Part shown: piece after piece, positions 22,566-35,013 of the stretch
Position numbering within the stretch: position 1 is the first letter of the stretch
Layout: every line of letters starts with the position of its first letter
From: Grammothele lineata
Taxonomy: Eukaryota > Basidiomycota > Agaricomycetes > Polyporales > Polyporaceae
NCBI GenBank assembly: GCA_002150815.3
Contig: NDFF03000108.1
Location: 1 to 64,000 of the forward strand
Length of the DNA stretch: 64,000 nucleotides
Direction of reading: 5' to 3'
Translations under genes and position numbers: made by a program
Notes under the pieces: generated by a model
What the model was told of the DNA's origin: nothing
Databases searched by the model: none
The model's input: the letters and a program-made list of their open reading frames with translations, nothing else

Positions 22566-25140
22566 TAACATCCGGAAGAATGACCACGAGCTAGAAGTTC
22601 AGTGTATCGATAGTTCGAACCAACGTGTATACTATGTGCTGAGAACTGCATCGTGAATATGTAGTACTACTTAGCTTGTGAGTCGAGTTGATTGTCTCGT
22701 TTTGGAGTTTCGTTCAGTTTGAGGTAGACTACGTGTTCGTTGTGGCGCGCGGAAAACGCATCCTTCTATCTGCTCTCAGGCACCTCCTCCTATGACCTAT
22801 CGTTCATGGTGGTCCAAGCGGCATTCAAGGGAAGCTGGGGCCGAAGCGCTGCCAGTGGAAGGTTTAGTTTCGGGGTCCACATAGTGGACCGGCAGGGACC
22901 GGCTTGGTCTAGCCTGAAGGACCCCGGAACGCACACGGCGGTTCCTGTTCGAACTGGCCGCCCAATAGCCGCCGGCACCGACGTCTGCTTGGACATTTCC
23001 TGTCTAGATCCTCAAACTGCGAGAAGTCTCACAGCTTGGAATGGCAAGAGCTTCCCGTGCGGTAGCTGATGTTCCAACTGTATACGCCATTTACGTGTCA
23101 TAGCCTCTAATGCAGTACGTACATCATGCCTGGTAGATCTGGCTAACCTCTGACGAGTGCGGCGCAGCTGCACCCCTGAAACGTATCCGCTGCGATCAAC
23201 AGTCCTCGATGGATGTTCTCAAAGCACGCACAACATGGCTTGCACGGGTATATTCTCGTGGACGAGACAGGGCTCCTGCGTTTAAGGTCGCGAGAATGGC
23301 GGTGAGTGCCACTTATTAGGGTGCCATAAACCCATTTCTGAATTGGAAGACTCAATGCTCATTGAACTTCTGAGCAGGAACTCTTCTTTTCCGTAATAGT
23401 CCATCAGCATGTTGATGTCGTCTATAGGAAATACCTGTCGTATCCTTACTGAATTGCGGCCGGATGTGCCGATGTGCATCAGTCGGATTCAATCCGGCCG
23501 CTCTAGTAAGTCTCGCCGCCGGCGCCGTATTACATCCGTGTTCACTGATATCGTAGGGCCTGTGAATGCGTGAAATATGAAAAAGGGTAAGTTCATGTGA
23601 GACTGGCTTCATAGATTCAATGCAAGTTATCTGACAAGAGATCAAATTTCTTCATAAGTTCGCGCGACTTCACGCCGTCGGGCTTCGCGGGTGAGCACTG
23701 CAGCGCTCAAGCAAGGATCGAGCGACACAGCTGCACTCGAAGCAAAAATATCATCACACACTCCGTCGCTGCGGAGGCGTACTCTGGTGATGCGGAGACT
23801 GTGAGAGAAGATCTGTCTATGGTATGTAGTACGTCAGGACTGACGGAATCCATAGACCACCGGACACTAAGTTCCGACAGTGTAGTCATTCTTCCGCTTC
23901 AACTCGGGCCCTTGGAGACCTTGCGGAAGTCTCCGGCTCCGACGGGTTGCATGTTTGACGGCAGTGGCTACTTCTACCCGTTCTAATTGTCGTGAAAGAC
24001 TGGCAAACGCGCTGAATCACATCCTCTAGAGGGCACAACCAGCACCGTCGCGCGATCGGTTCTCCTCTCTTCAGGTGATGTTCCCATAGCGCTCGACGAT
24101 GATATGTAGTGGAGAAACCTAAATCTCAGCCGAGCCTGCCTAACGATCGTATATGTCGGGTGAGTGGTATCGTCGTGTCTACTCCAAGCTGTGGAATACG
24201 AGGGTTGATAGAAGCTGTAAAGCAGAGCAGGTTCTGGCCCTAGAAACTAGCTGTGTACAGCGACCATCAAAAATTTATACACAATGGTAGTCGTATCTAC
24301 TCGACAAGGTATGCTCAGCGTCAGAAGGATTGCATTCGGACACGCTTCCTTCTCTCATCCTATCCGTGATCGGACAAACACTCCGATGCCATAGCTCACA
24401 CCTATGGTATCGGAGTGGTAGTCCGAACACTGTTACGCACGATGACAGTGCGCCCGTCGGCACGATAGTGCGTAATAGGCTGTGAATGCGTTGTGCTCAT
24501 GGAAGGTATTGACAGCGCATGTCAAAGGAATCTTTGAGTCTCAGAACTCTCCCTACCTGTGGTTCAAGTTCGCCCAGTCACCGCAGCGGAGCATCAATCC
24601 AATGTATGTTGGAACGGACTATAAGCCCACTATGCCTTTCGGAACGTTGGGGGCTAAAATCCTCTCGTACGAGGTTTGTTTAACGGACTGTGCTCGTTGC
24701 GAATATCCCTAATGTTGCGTTCAGGTACAGGGCCGAGAACATATGCACCTCTGGTTTCTTTGCAAGTAGTACAGCGGGTAGGTTGATCCATCGAACATTG
24801 TTGACGGGGCTGACTATGCGACAGGCTAAGTATCAATGTGTATATGCGCTTTGTAGGAGGGACTTAAAGTGCGGTTGAGTACTATGAACGGACTATCGAC
24901 CTATTCTCGCCATGGGCGGCGGTTACGATCACAATGAATTTTAGGTCTTCCTGAACGCTCGTGCTACGCCTGGCTTCTCCGAAACCATTCCGTGCGCCGA
25001 ACCTACTCCAAACTCGAAAGCTGGCACGACTTTCAATGTTCGAGTCCGAGTATCGGAGACAAAAATCGCCTACTCGTGGCATATAAAGATCGACGTCCTC
25101 GACGCAGGTCGCTCATCAAGATAGTTCACTCATCCCCACC
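22566..25140. other. Intergenic region inside the P450 array
   Basis: A 2.6-kb gap with only short frames (up to 109 codons at 22740-23069, lacking an ATG start and motifs). I searched by eye for further P450 signatures (PPGPPR, ECLRW, FGYGRR) and found none. Perhaps relic mobile DNA, but nothing specific is visible. Confidence 0.45.
25082..25088 (+). promoter_or_regulatory. TATA box of second P450
   Basis: TATAAAG 59 nt upstream of the ATG at 25141. The third copy has the equivalent element at almost the same distance. Confidence 0.6.
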
Positions 25141-27215
25141 ATGAGTTCCACCACTGTGTCGTTCTTCATTCTCGTTGTCGCAATTATCGTCCGGCAGATG
25201 ATTACGGGAAGGCGGCTCCCTCCCGGCCCTCCTCGCCTGCCTCTTCTGGGTAGTGTATTCCGTACTTCGTCCAAGGAGCCGCACGAGGCTTTTCGTGGCT
25301 TGAACGCGAAGTATGGTGAGGCACCCCACATTCGTCTGTCCGTAGAGTCAGTCACTGATTCTTACGCTTGTAGGTGATGTCGTGTACCTCAATTTCTTTG
25401 GCCGTTCGGTCGTACTTTTGGGTTCACACGAGGCGGCCATCGATCTTCTCGAGAAACGATCCAGCAACTACTCAGACAGACCTCACTCGCCTCTACTCGC
25501 CATGTATGTATACTTACCGTGGCCGTGCTGCTTCCTGAAACGTGCTTATCCTTTTCCTCTCAGCTCCGGCTTCTCTTGGGTATTGGGCATGCAACCATAC
25601 GGCGCGCTATGGCGCCGCCATCGCCGGGCCTTCCACCAGTACTTCAATTCTGGTGCCGTGGAACCGTTCAAGCCTGAATTGAGATCCGAGGCGCACCACT
25701 TGGTTCGGCGTCTCATGGACGACCCGGAGCAGTTCTTGTTCCATATTCGCCAGTAGGTGTTTTGCCCTGTCCTCGTCTGGCTCTGACCTCGATAAATGTC
25801 TTTCGCGGAATTCTCAGCCATTTTACCTCTTCGATCATGCGCGTGGTGTACGGTATCACAGTGGACGAAGATCGGACCGATTACGTGGAGATTGCAGAGG
25901 ACGCCGTTCAGGCATTCTCGGATGCGTTCGCTCCTGGGAAGCAACTGGTAGAGTCGATTCCCATACTGCGCTTCGCGCCGTCGTGGATACCAGGTGCAGG
26001 GTTCAAGCGGTACTTACCAATCTGGCGAGCTGCCTCCAAGAAGCTCTTAGAGGAGCCGTGGAAAGCGGCAATGGACGGCATGGTTTGTCCTAGTTTTCCT
26101 TGGGCTATTGGACGTCGGCTGATGCGAATGAGTATGTAGGACAAAGAGAATGCACCACCGTGTATGGCATCGAGCCGAATGAAACGTCTGCGCAAAATTG
26201 GCAAGGGAGATGCCGCAGAACACGAAGTTGTCGGAAAGAACGCTGCGGGCGTCGCTTACATTGCCGGAGCAGATACGGTACGCATGTCCTCGGCATATTG
26301 AAAGTGTATACTAACAACCACTACATACGGGACCCTTCAGACCCTTTCCACGGTTCAGATTTTCTTCTTGGCGATGACTCTCTTCCCTGAGGTTCAAAAG
26401 AAAGCTCAGGAAGAGCTCATGACCGTGGTTGGCCCCGATCGCCTTCCGGAATATGAGGATCAAGATTCTCTCCCGTACCTTCGTGCCGTCATGAAAGAAT
26501 GCCTACGCTGGCGTGCGGTAGTGCCCCTAGGGCTTCCGCATCGTGCGATAGAAGATGATGAGTATCGCGGATATCTGATCCCGAAGGGATCTATTGTCAT
26601 CTATAACATTTGGTGAGTTATAGCCACCTCGATCGCGTATCAGAGCTAACTAATCTCCGCTTCTTCGATGTGCGTGGGCGTAGGTGGGCTTTACGCGATC
26701 CAATGGTATATCCTGACCCGGAACGGTTCATGCCGGAACGTTTCCTGAAAGACGGAAAGTTCAACTTCGGATACGAGGGAACGCGCAATCCAGAGGAAAT
26801 TGTCTTCGGTTACGGACGTAGGTGAGCGCATCAAGAGCTTTAGGCAGGATGTGGTTCTCCCCGGAGTGGCAAGCTCACAGAGTCCTCCCATGTACAGAAT
26901 CTGTCCAGGGCGCCATTTTGCGAAATCCGCACTGTTCATGGTATTCGCCAGCGTTCTGCACACGCTCAATATCAGCCCGCCGCTCGGTAAAGATGGGAAA
27001 CCTGCTTTTCCTTCTGGAAAAATGGTGACTGAGGTGGCCTCGTATGTGGACTCGGCATCGTCTAGCATGAGTCAATGGCTCGGAGTTAATGCTCTTTTCG
27101 TTATCTTAGGGGCCCTGAACCATTCAAGTGCGTTATCAAGCCGCAGTCTCCCTTCCGCGAGGGTCTCATCAGGGCGAGCTGCAACGAACGTGGCACTAGT
27201 TACGAAGATGTGTAG
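25141..27215 (+). CDS. Cytochrome P450 monooxygenase, array copy 2
   Basis: A microsomal heme monooxygenase; substrate unknown. Nine exons (25141-25315, 25374-25503, 25564-25752, 25818-26082, 26140-26277, 26341-26612, 26684-26821, 26898-27041, 27110-27215) total 1557 nt, 518 residues, all in phase. Residues 1-20 form the ER membrane anchor, followed by the Pro-rich hinge LPPGPPRLPLLG. The I-helix has AGADT (295-299), the K-helix ExxR is Glu352/Arg355 in ECLRWR, then DPERFMPERF, and the heme loop FGYGRRICPG has Cys438 as axial ligand. Every landmark of a working enzyme is present. It resembles basidiomycete P450s often named after O-methylsterigmatocystin oxidoreductase, but I cannot assign a CYP family. 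Confidence 0.93.
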
Positions 27216-28880
27216 GATGTGGAACGCTGGCCCGAGTGGGAAGTGACTATTACCCAGAACTTGAAGCTGAGGATCCGTGGAGGGTAATGGGCTGTACACT
27301 AGGATCCATACATGAGCTCTATGTCAGCCAAAATTTGTCTTTGTCCCTACCATAAATCGAGATGATGTGCGCTTGCTGTAGGCGTTGATCGGGGAAAACT
27401 TGTAAAAGCAGCGACCGTTCAACGTTCAACGTTCAACAAGCGGCAATTTGCCCAGGAAGCGCTGGTACTCCCTTGTCGCATGCCACGTGTCCGGCACAGT
27501 TCCGAGATTTTCGGAGCCGCCAAAGTTGCCATGGACGGTTGGTCGGGACTCGGCCCCGGCCTATTCTTTTCACCGACGACGATGAGATGCGAGCGCTTGG
27601 GTAGACTATGTCTGACCTCGAATTCTGACCCTTCATACGATGAAACCCTTTCGCGTCTTGGAGGTGCGTGTCGAAGCATTTGGGCTGATAGAACCTGACT
27701 GGACTGGAAATGGTTGCGCAGCATGTAAAGTCGACGATCGGCGCTATGAAAAGTTGCCCACGGCTTCCGAAAGCTGCAACGTTCATCCTTCGCACCGTAA
27801 CGAGCCGTCGAACGTGTGTTCTGCCCTAATTTCGGACGACGCTTGCGCGCCGACGTCGGAGATAGTTGTGTATGAGGTCTGGCACAGTTGATGATGCTAG
27901 CCGGGTCAACGCGGCGGGGAAGAGCTACATAGGGGACAGAGTGTTGAAGTGACTCGGAGGAATGGTCCCGGCTCTCCAAACGGCCGTAAGTGCCTCTACG
28001 GCGTTGATACGTCCGGTGAACAGACTCATATGACTGTAGGAATGCTGCCTCGGCGGATCAACTCGATCTTCCGCAACGTTGATGGTTTCTACAAGCATTG
28101 CCAGGCGAGTACGCATCAATCTGCCGCTTTTTACTGGTATACTTCGTGGTGGTCTGAAAATTAACATTAGATGAGGCAGTCGATTATCCTCACATGCGGG
28201 TGAGGCAGAGCCGAAACGTGTGGCTGCGCGAAGAAGTTGTTCACTTTTCTCAAAATCGTCTTATTTACGCTGGGGAAGGGTCCGCGAGTACTAGAGAAAA
28301 CTGATACTTGCCGGTGCGTATGCTTTTCCGTTGACCGGTACAACCCGCGTTGGCTAATCCAGAGCTATGCTTTCATACAACCCGTCAGCCTCGCCCTGAC
28401 TTCAGTGCTCTCTTTGGTGCCCTAGTTTTGCTTCGTGACGTCTCCATCTCTCGGCGACAGAGTCGGACGGACTCAGGAATTATGCCCAATCGTTCACGCC
28501 GATCGGATGTTATCTGACCTCTGCTGGTAGTTGGACCGGAACCGGGTAGGAGAGTCGCTTTACCTCTCGTACACACTCCTACAGCACGGTATGCGCTATC
28601 CAATCAATATTTTGTCGAACGGAGCTCATCAGCTATCAGGACAGCGAACTGGCGAAGCAAAAAGGTGACAAAGCTAGACTTACGCCGACATTGGCAGATC
28701 CACCGACATCCGGTGAGCAAGATCCTTCTTCAACTTCCAAGATAGACTGTACGAGCCTGAGCCGGTAATTCCGATGTGTCTCACTGGCACGATGACGGCC
28801 TACAGGGTGGGTCGGCAATATATAACTCTCAAGCCCTCTCCTATCAGTGCATCTCAACACACTCCGCCGCCCTTCTAGCC
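27216..28880. other. Intergenic region between P450 copies 2 and 3
   Basis: No recognisable gene. Three tandem GTTCAAC units lie at 27417-27437. A long minus-strand open frame at 27419-27979 has no motifs. A TATA box for copy 3 is at 28819. Confidence 0.45.
28819..28825 (+). promoter_or_regulatory. TATA box of third P450
   Basis: TATATAA 62 nt before the ATG at 28881, matching the spacing in the second copy. Confidence 0.55.
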
Positions 28881-30946
28881 ATGGCTTTCGAACCGATTAC
28901 TCTGTACCTCGCTATCAGCACAGTCATCCTCGTCGCCATCCGCAAGATGCAGATCCGCCGACCGCTCCCCCCTGGTCCACTTAGGTTCCCTATCCTGGGG
29001 AGTGCCCTTAGCATGCCGTCCAAAGATGCTCATGAAGCGTTCCGAGACATGAGCACAAGGTACGGTAAGTCGTACACTTCATCATGAGCTTTGACAGCAC
29101 CTGAATCTATGACACATCTCTGTACCACACAGGCGACGTCATATACCTTGAAGTATTTGGCCAGCCAATCATCATCTTGGGCTCACACGAAGCCGCGATC
29201 GACCTCCTGGAGAGGCGGTCTACGAATTATTCGGATAGAGCGCAGACTCCGATGACTGACATGTACGTCGACGCGTCCTCTAGGACTCTACCTTTCGCTC
29301 ACGCAGGAGGTGTTGTCGTGCAATCGTATCAGTGCAGGATTCTCTTGGTTGATGACGACACAACCCTATGGCGCTTGGTGGCGTCGCCATCGCCGTGCAT
29401 TCCACCAGCATTTCAGCCCGAACGCCGTAGCGCAGTATAGTCAGTCCCAGAAACTAGAGGCCCGCCGCTTCGTACTGCGGCTCATCGACGAGCCGGAGAA
29501 GTTTCTACATCATATTCGTCGGTATGCCTCCTTTTCACCTCTTCTTTCGACTTCCTCCTATATTACACACTAACTATATGCGCTCGCACATACTGCAGCT
29601 ACTTCAGTTCCACGGTGATGCGCGTGACGTATGGCATCAACGTCGACGAGGAGCGCGAAGACTATGTGAAGATAGCGGATGACATGATGGAGGTCTTTTC
29701 TGACGTGTTCTCTCCTGGGAAATATCTTGTCGAGCTCTTCCCACTGCTCAAGCACATCCCGTCTTGGATTCCGGGCGCCGGGTTCAAGCGGAACGGACCG
29801 AAGTGGCGCCAGATTGTGAACAAGCTCGTGGATGTCCCTTGGAAAGCTACGATGGACGCTATGGTACGTCTCGTGTGGCAAGTCAGGACATTCGTTATGC
29901 TCAATCCCGGGACAGCAACGAGGGACGGCGCGTCCATCTATAGTGACGCGACTTCTGGAGCGCGCGGGAGGTATAAGCAATGCCGACGCAGCTGAAGAGG
30001 AGGCTGTGGTTAGGAACTCCGCTGCCGCAGCCTATGCTGGCGGCGCCGATACGGTTAGAGAAAACCTAGATGTGCGCTCCTCCAGGCTGACGGATTCCAT
30101 GGCGCATTAGACACTTTCGACTGTCCAGTCATTCTTTCTCGCCATGATACTATTCCCCGAGGTACAGAAGAAGGCCCAAGAAGAGCTCATGCGTGTCATA
30201 GGCCCCAACCGCATGCCTGAGTTCGAGGACGAGGAATCGCTTCCGTACATTAGGGCCGTCGTGAAGGAGTGTCTGCGCTGGCGCTCGGTCGCTCCACTCG
30301 GCGTGCCCCATCGCGCGCTCGAGGATGACGAGTATCGCGGGTACCACATTCCCAAGGGATCTCTCGTTATTGCGAACATTTGGTGGGTCTACTACCTCTC
30401 TACTCTAGAACGCCAGATTGAAGTGAACTGCGATTTAGGGCGTTTTCACGCGATCCTAGTGTATACCATGATCCTGAGGCTTTCATTCCTGAACGGTACT
30501 TGAAGGACGGCGCTTTCAATATGCAGATCGTCCTCGACCCCGGTACCATCGCGTTCGGCTACGGGCGCCGGTCAGTACAGCGGTATATATAGACATGGCC
30601 CACGACCTATGCTCACGGGACACCTACACAGCGCATGTCCTGGGAAGCACTTCGCGGAGTCGTCTCTCTTCATGGTCGTTTCCTCCGTTCTACACGCGCT
30701 CAGCATCAGCGCGCCTACTGGTCCAGACGGAAAGCCTGTTTTTCCCTCTGGAAGGATGCAAACCGGTTTACTGTCGTACGTCTTGAACTCGGTCGCTCAA
30801 AGAGATCATCGTCCATCATGTCTTATTTGATGCACGCCAGATACCCCGAACCGTTTGAATGCATGATCAAGCCACGCTCGCAGGACGTGGAGGAGCTGAT
30901 CAGAGACAGCTACAAAGAGTTGGACAGCGTGGAAGTGGAGCAGTGA
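28881..30946 (+). CDS. Cytochrome P450 monooxygenase, array copy 3
   Basis: Intact paralogue of the neighbouring P450s. Exons 28881-29064, 29133-29262, 29333-29521, 29599-29863, 29916-30053, 30111-30382, 30439-30570, 30632-30775 and 30841-30946 give 519 residues. Exons 2-6, 8 and 9 are exactly the same lengths as in copy 2, and exon 7 is 6 nt shorter. Visible: anchor then LPPGPLRFPILG, I-helix AGGADT, ECLRWRSV (ExxR), and heme loop FGYGRRACPG with Cys439. The donor of exon 6 is GTGGGT and of exon 7 GTCAGT, both weaker than consensus but in phase. The C-terminus EPFECMIKPRS is shared through the array. Substrate unknown. Confidence 0.92.
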
Positions 30947-31879
30947 TATGGTGAATATTCAGCGCTCCAAAGAGGTGCGTTCATACAGGATTCTGTCAAC
31001 TGTAGGCCTTGACAACATATCTCACTGCCATGTAGACTCGCTGTGAACACATGACCCGTGGCGTTGTTCGCAACAAACTTTCTCCAGTGTTGTCTGTACT
31101 TGAACCTTCCGTGACTTCATTCGAAGATGATGAATTTGACAGTGAAATATCGGCTCGCGCACTAGATTCAACCCCTGTTCTATCCGGAAGATAGCTTCCT
31201 CAACACGGAAAGCACAATCCATTGGCTTTGAACCGAGAATCTGTTCACTCGCCTCTCAGGGAACTTTGCTCCGGGTCTACATTGAGGCTATCGAGTATGT
31301 CAACGTAGAATGTAGAGGTGCGAACGATGTGTTTCAATGCACCAAGTTGCTTTAACACATACTTCAGGGTTGCAATTACCTCTGCGATACCCCCCTGCAT
31401 CTATATTTGTGCCACTGAATCTCAAGTTCTTCCTGTGTACGTGAACCATCAATTTGGTAGTAGGTTTCGCAAGCTGACGGCCCGCCCGAAGGCCGAACAA
31501 GTCATCCGCGGCTTAAAGCACCTGTTTTGGCTGGCCGGTAGTAGACCAGCAACCCCAAAGCAGCCCGCTGTAGTGGGGAATTGAGTCGTGCTCGGGTAAG
31601 TAGTTGCACGTCATGGATTGTGGTAATGACAGTTGCGAGATGCCATCGTTAACACCGTTGTACTAGTCACCTTGCGTAAGGGCCCTGTGCCCATACTGCG
31701 CCGCTGAGGATCTATTGAACCTTCTCCAATTACGGCAAGTACTATTGGAATTTTGTCCGTCAACATGACGCGACTTCGAAAGGGGCTTCCCATCTTTCTC
31801 ACGGTAATGGCAGTTAGACGCATAAAGAGGTCAGAGCCAGCCCATTCCCCGGCCGAGTTCGTATTTGGTTCACCTCATC
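30947..31879. other. Intergenic region between P450 copies 3 and 4
   Basis: Only short frames without motifs. A CATAAAG TATA-like element at 31821-31827 lies 59 nt upstream of the next ATG, the same spacing as in the other copies. Confidence 0.45.
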
Positions 31880-33972
31880 ATGTCACTCGCAACTGCACTG
31901 TGTTACAGTGTTCTTACTGCGTCTATCATCCTGCTTCTTTCCTGGCGGAGAACAAAACACAGCCGGCTCCCACCGGGTCCTCCTCGTCTGCCCATCTTGG
32001 GCAGTGCTCTCAGTATGCCGTCGCAGGAGGCGCATGAAGCTTTTTGTGATATGAACACGAAATATGGTGAAACATGCGGCATCTGTCTATGTTGCGAATT
32101 CACTAACAGGTGGTAAATCTCCAGGCGAGATAGTGTACCTCAACGTCTTCGGACGGAGAATGATAGTGCTGGGCTCTCACCAAGCCGCGATTGACCTCTT
32201 GGACAAGCGTTCCAGCAACTACTCGGACAGGCCCCAATCACCAATGATCGATATGTGAGTCTTATCTACGTGAGTCGTACCGCTTGTAATTGGAGCCTTC
32301 TCTTCAGTGTCGGTTTTTCCTGGGCCCTCAGTTTACAACCATATGGTGCGTTATGGCGCCGTCATCGCCGCATGTTCCACCAGTACTTCAGCTCGCAAGC
32401 GATCGCGCCGTTCAAAACTGCGCAGAAAGTCGAGGCTCACCGCTTAGTACGACGGCTCATTGACGATCCGGAGAAGTTCCTGCATCATATTCGCTAGTCT
32501 GTCTAATATGTCCTTGTCTCTTAGCTCACTCATACTAATATTCTTATCTCCACTCGCAGCTATTTTGGCTCTATTATCATGCGGGTCGTGTACGGTATAA
32601 TCGTGGACGAAGAGCAGATGGCGGCAGATACGATACAAGCGTTCTCCGATGCATTTGCCCCCGGAAGATATCTAGTAGAGTTTCTCCCCATCCTGCGTTT
32701 TGCACCGTCGTGGATGCCCGGCGGAGCGTTCAAGCGGCTTGTCCCGAAGTGGAGAGAGGCGAACAGCAAGTTTATAGAAGAGCCCTGGAAAGCGGCGATA
32801 GAGGCCATGGTTCGTGCTCTCTAAGAATGTCCTAGTTTATATCGCTGAAGTATTGGCCATCCGCATAGCAAAACGGAGTATCTCGCCCGTGTATCATTGC
32901 CAACATCGTGGATGGCGCGCGGGGTCAGACTGATATCGACGCATCGGAGTATGAACGCATTGGAAAGAACGTCGCTGCTGTGGCGTATGCTGGCGGTGCA
33001 GACACAGTATGCAAATCCCGCCTGTTCTGTCAATTCGAGATCTGATCAGTACACGATGTTCTCCCCGGGAAGACCCTTTCGACTGTCCAGTCTTTTTTCC
33101 TGGCTATGACACTCTTTCCCGACGTCCAAAAGAAGGCCCAAGCAGAACTGATGGGCGTAGTTGGCGCCGATCGCCTCCCGGAGTTTGAAGACGAAGAGTC
33201 CCTCCCGTACATCTGCGCCATCGTAAAGGAATGTATGCGCTGGCGCGCGGTAATACCCCTAGGTCTGCCGCATCGTACGATAGAGGACGACGAATATCGC
33301 GGGTATGTCATTCCCAAAGGTTCTTTCGTCATCTATAATATCTGGTGAGTGAGACTAGGCATCTCTACTAAGTATTGGCACTCAACGTCAGTTCCTCCTG
33401 GGGTTTACGTCATGCAGGGCAGCCTTACGAGACCCAGCAGTTTACCCGGATCCCGAGCGGTTCATGCCTGAAAGGTTCCTCAAAGACGGCAAGTTCAATG
33501 TCACTTTTGAAGGCACGCGTGATCCCGAGGAGATCGTCTTCGGGTACGGTCGCAGGTGAGCACAAATCGCGCACAACAATGGTGCCGCTATATAGTCCTA
33601 AGTCAGCACGCGAGAAATTCATATTGACAGAACATTCATATCAATAGAATCTGCCCGGGACGCAACTTTGCGACATCGGCACTATTCATGGTCGTTGCCA
33701 GTGTCCTTCATACGCTGACAATCGATGCACCCCTTGGAGACGACGGACGGCCCGTTTTCCCGTCCGGCAAGATGATGACGGAGGTGCTGTCGTACGTGAA
33801 GCAAGCTCCTTTCAACCTCCGGCTTCGAGTTGATAACTCTTTATCCTTCCCGCAACCTTCCCGTGCCAGATATCCTGAGCCATTCGAATGTGTCATCAAA
33901 TCACGGTCGCCTGTAACTGAGGCACTAGTCAGGTCAAGTTGCGACGAATCGGACGTGGGGCGCGTGGAGTAA
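31880..33972 (+). CDS. Cytochrome P450 monooxygenase, array copy 4
   Basis: Nine exons (31880-32066, 32125-32254, 32308-32496, 32560-32809, 32869-33006, 33073-33344, 33418-33555, 33648-33791, 33870-33972) give 516 residues in one frame. The anchor helix is followed by LPPGPPRLPILGSAL; I-helix AGGADT; ExxR in ECMRWRAV; heme loop FGYGRRICPG with Cys437. Exon 4 is 15 nt shorter than in its siblings: a clean five-residue deletion after VDEE. The last exon is 3 nt shorter. ATG 31880 was preferred because it opens the hydrophobic anchor (MSLATALCY). Likely intact and functional; substrate unknown. Confidence 0.92.
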
Positions 33973-35013
33973 TCAGATGCGATTTTTGACGTAGTACATG
34001 TAGCGTTGTCACTTGAAGCTACGAACGGCAGCACACTAACAATTTGTTGTACTCTTGGGAGTGTACATGCTATTTTGTGGTCATGCTACACTATGTGGTG
34101 GGGGGCGGGCGTCAGGTTCACAGTGTAAGTAATACAAGTTACCAGGCTCGCCTGATAAGGGATGGCAAGACGCGATGACCGCCGACCGATTCCCAGAGGC
34201 GCTGGTACACTTTAACGACGCCAGCGTGTTCCGTGACGAGGATAGAGAGCTCGGTCCTTCCAGTCTAGACGAGATCACTCGGGGGACTATACTGCTGGTC
34301 GTGATAGATCGTGAAGAGGCGATGAAAACGCTTGTAATCGACGCCGTGGGATTCCCTTCGTTCAACCTCTTGTCTGGCCGGCAGCACTGATTAGGTGCTG
34401 CAAGGAGCTTTCGCACTTTGCGTTTGCACCCGAGCGCTGCGTGGTCGGTTTGAAGGGAGATGGTCAGCAAGCCGTTGTCGGTATTGTCCACCGGCCTGAT
34501 CGTCGAGGCGAACGTAGTACCACTCAATTCCCACGTCCCTAGGAGGGCTCTGGTGAGTTAGTTCAGGGTGTTGAACGTTGAACGCATTTTGAAGGTTGGG
34601 AGCGTCGTGCAGTACAGTTGCGGAAAATGAAGAATGTGGACGTTGCAGATGCGTGAGGACGATACTAGGCGGTATGCTAGAATTGGAGTTGCGCCGGAGG
34701 GAGCCATGCTTACCATTAAACCGAAGATCATCCGATGAAAGGTCGTTATGAGTATGACGATGGTTGCTTCGGAGTCATGTGCGGCTTTGATTGCTGTGTT
34801 CAAGACAAACATTCATGGTTCATATTCCGGAAAGGCTGTCAAAAGGGTCACAGATATCTTACGCGTTGCATGTTCTGCTGGGAGCCGCACGTAGAAGGGC
34901 GTATGGTTGAAATAACGGGAGGCTCGCAAGGACGGGGTTGGAAAGAGCGATAGGTCGTAATTGTGGAAATATAGATACATAACATACAGTCGAAATGCGG
35001 AACTCACACATCG
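33973..35013. other. Intergenic region after the P450 array
   Basis: No recognisable gene. A 71-codon plus-strand frame at 34175-34390 and a 148-codon minus-strand frame across it lack known motifs. Two GTTGAAC units at 34570-34583 are in inverted orientation to those at 27417. Confidence 0.45.

Noticed and set aside
22740..23069. 109-codon frame considered as a P450 or secreted protein exon
   Set aside because: No ATG at its start, no family motif and no consistent neighbouring exons.
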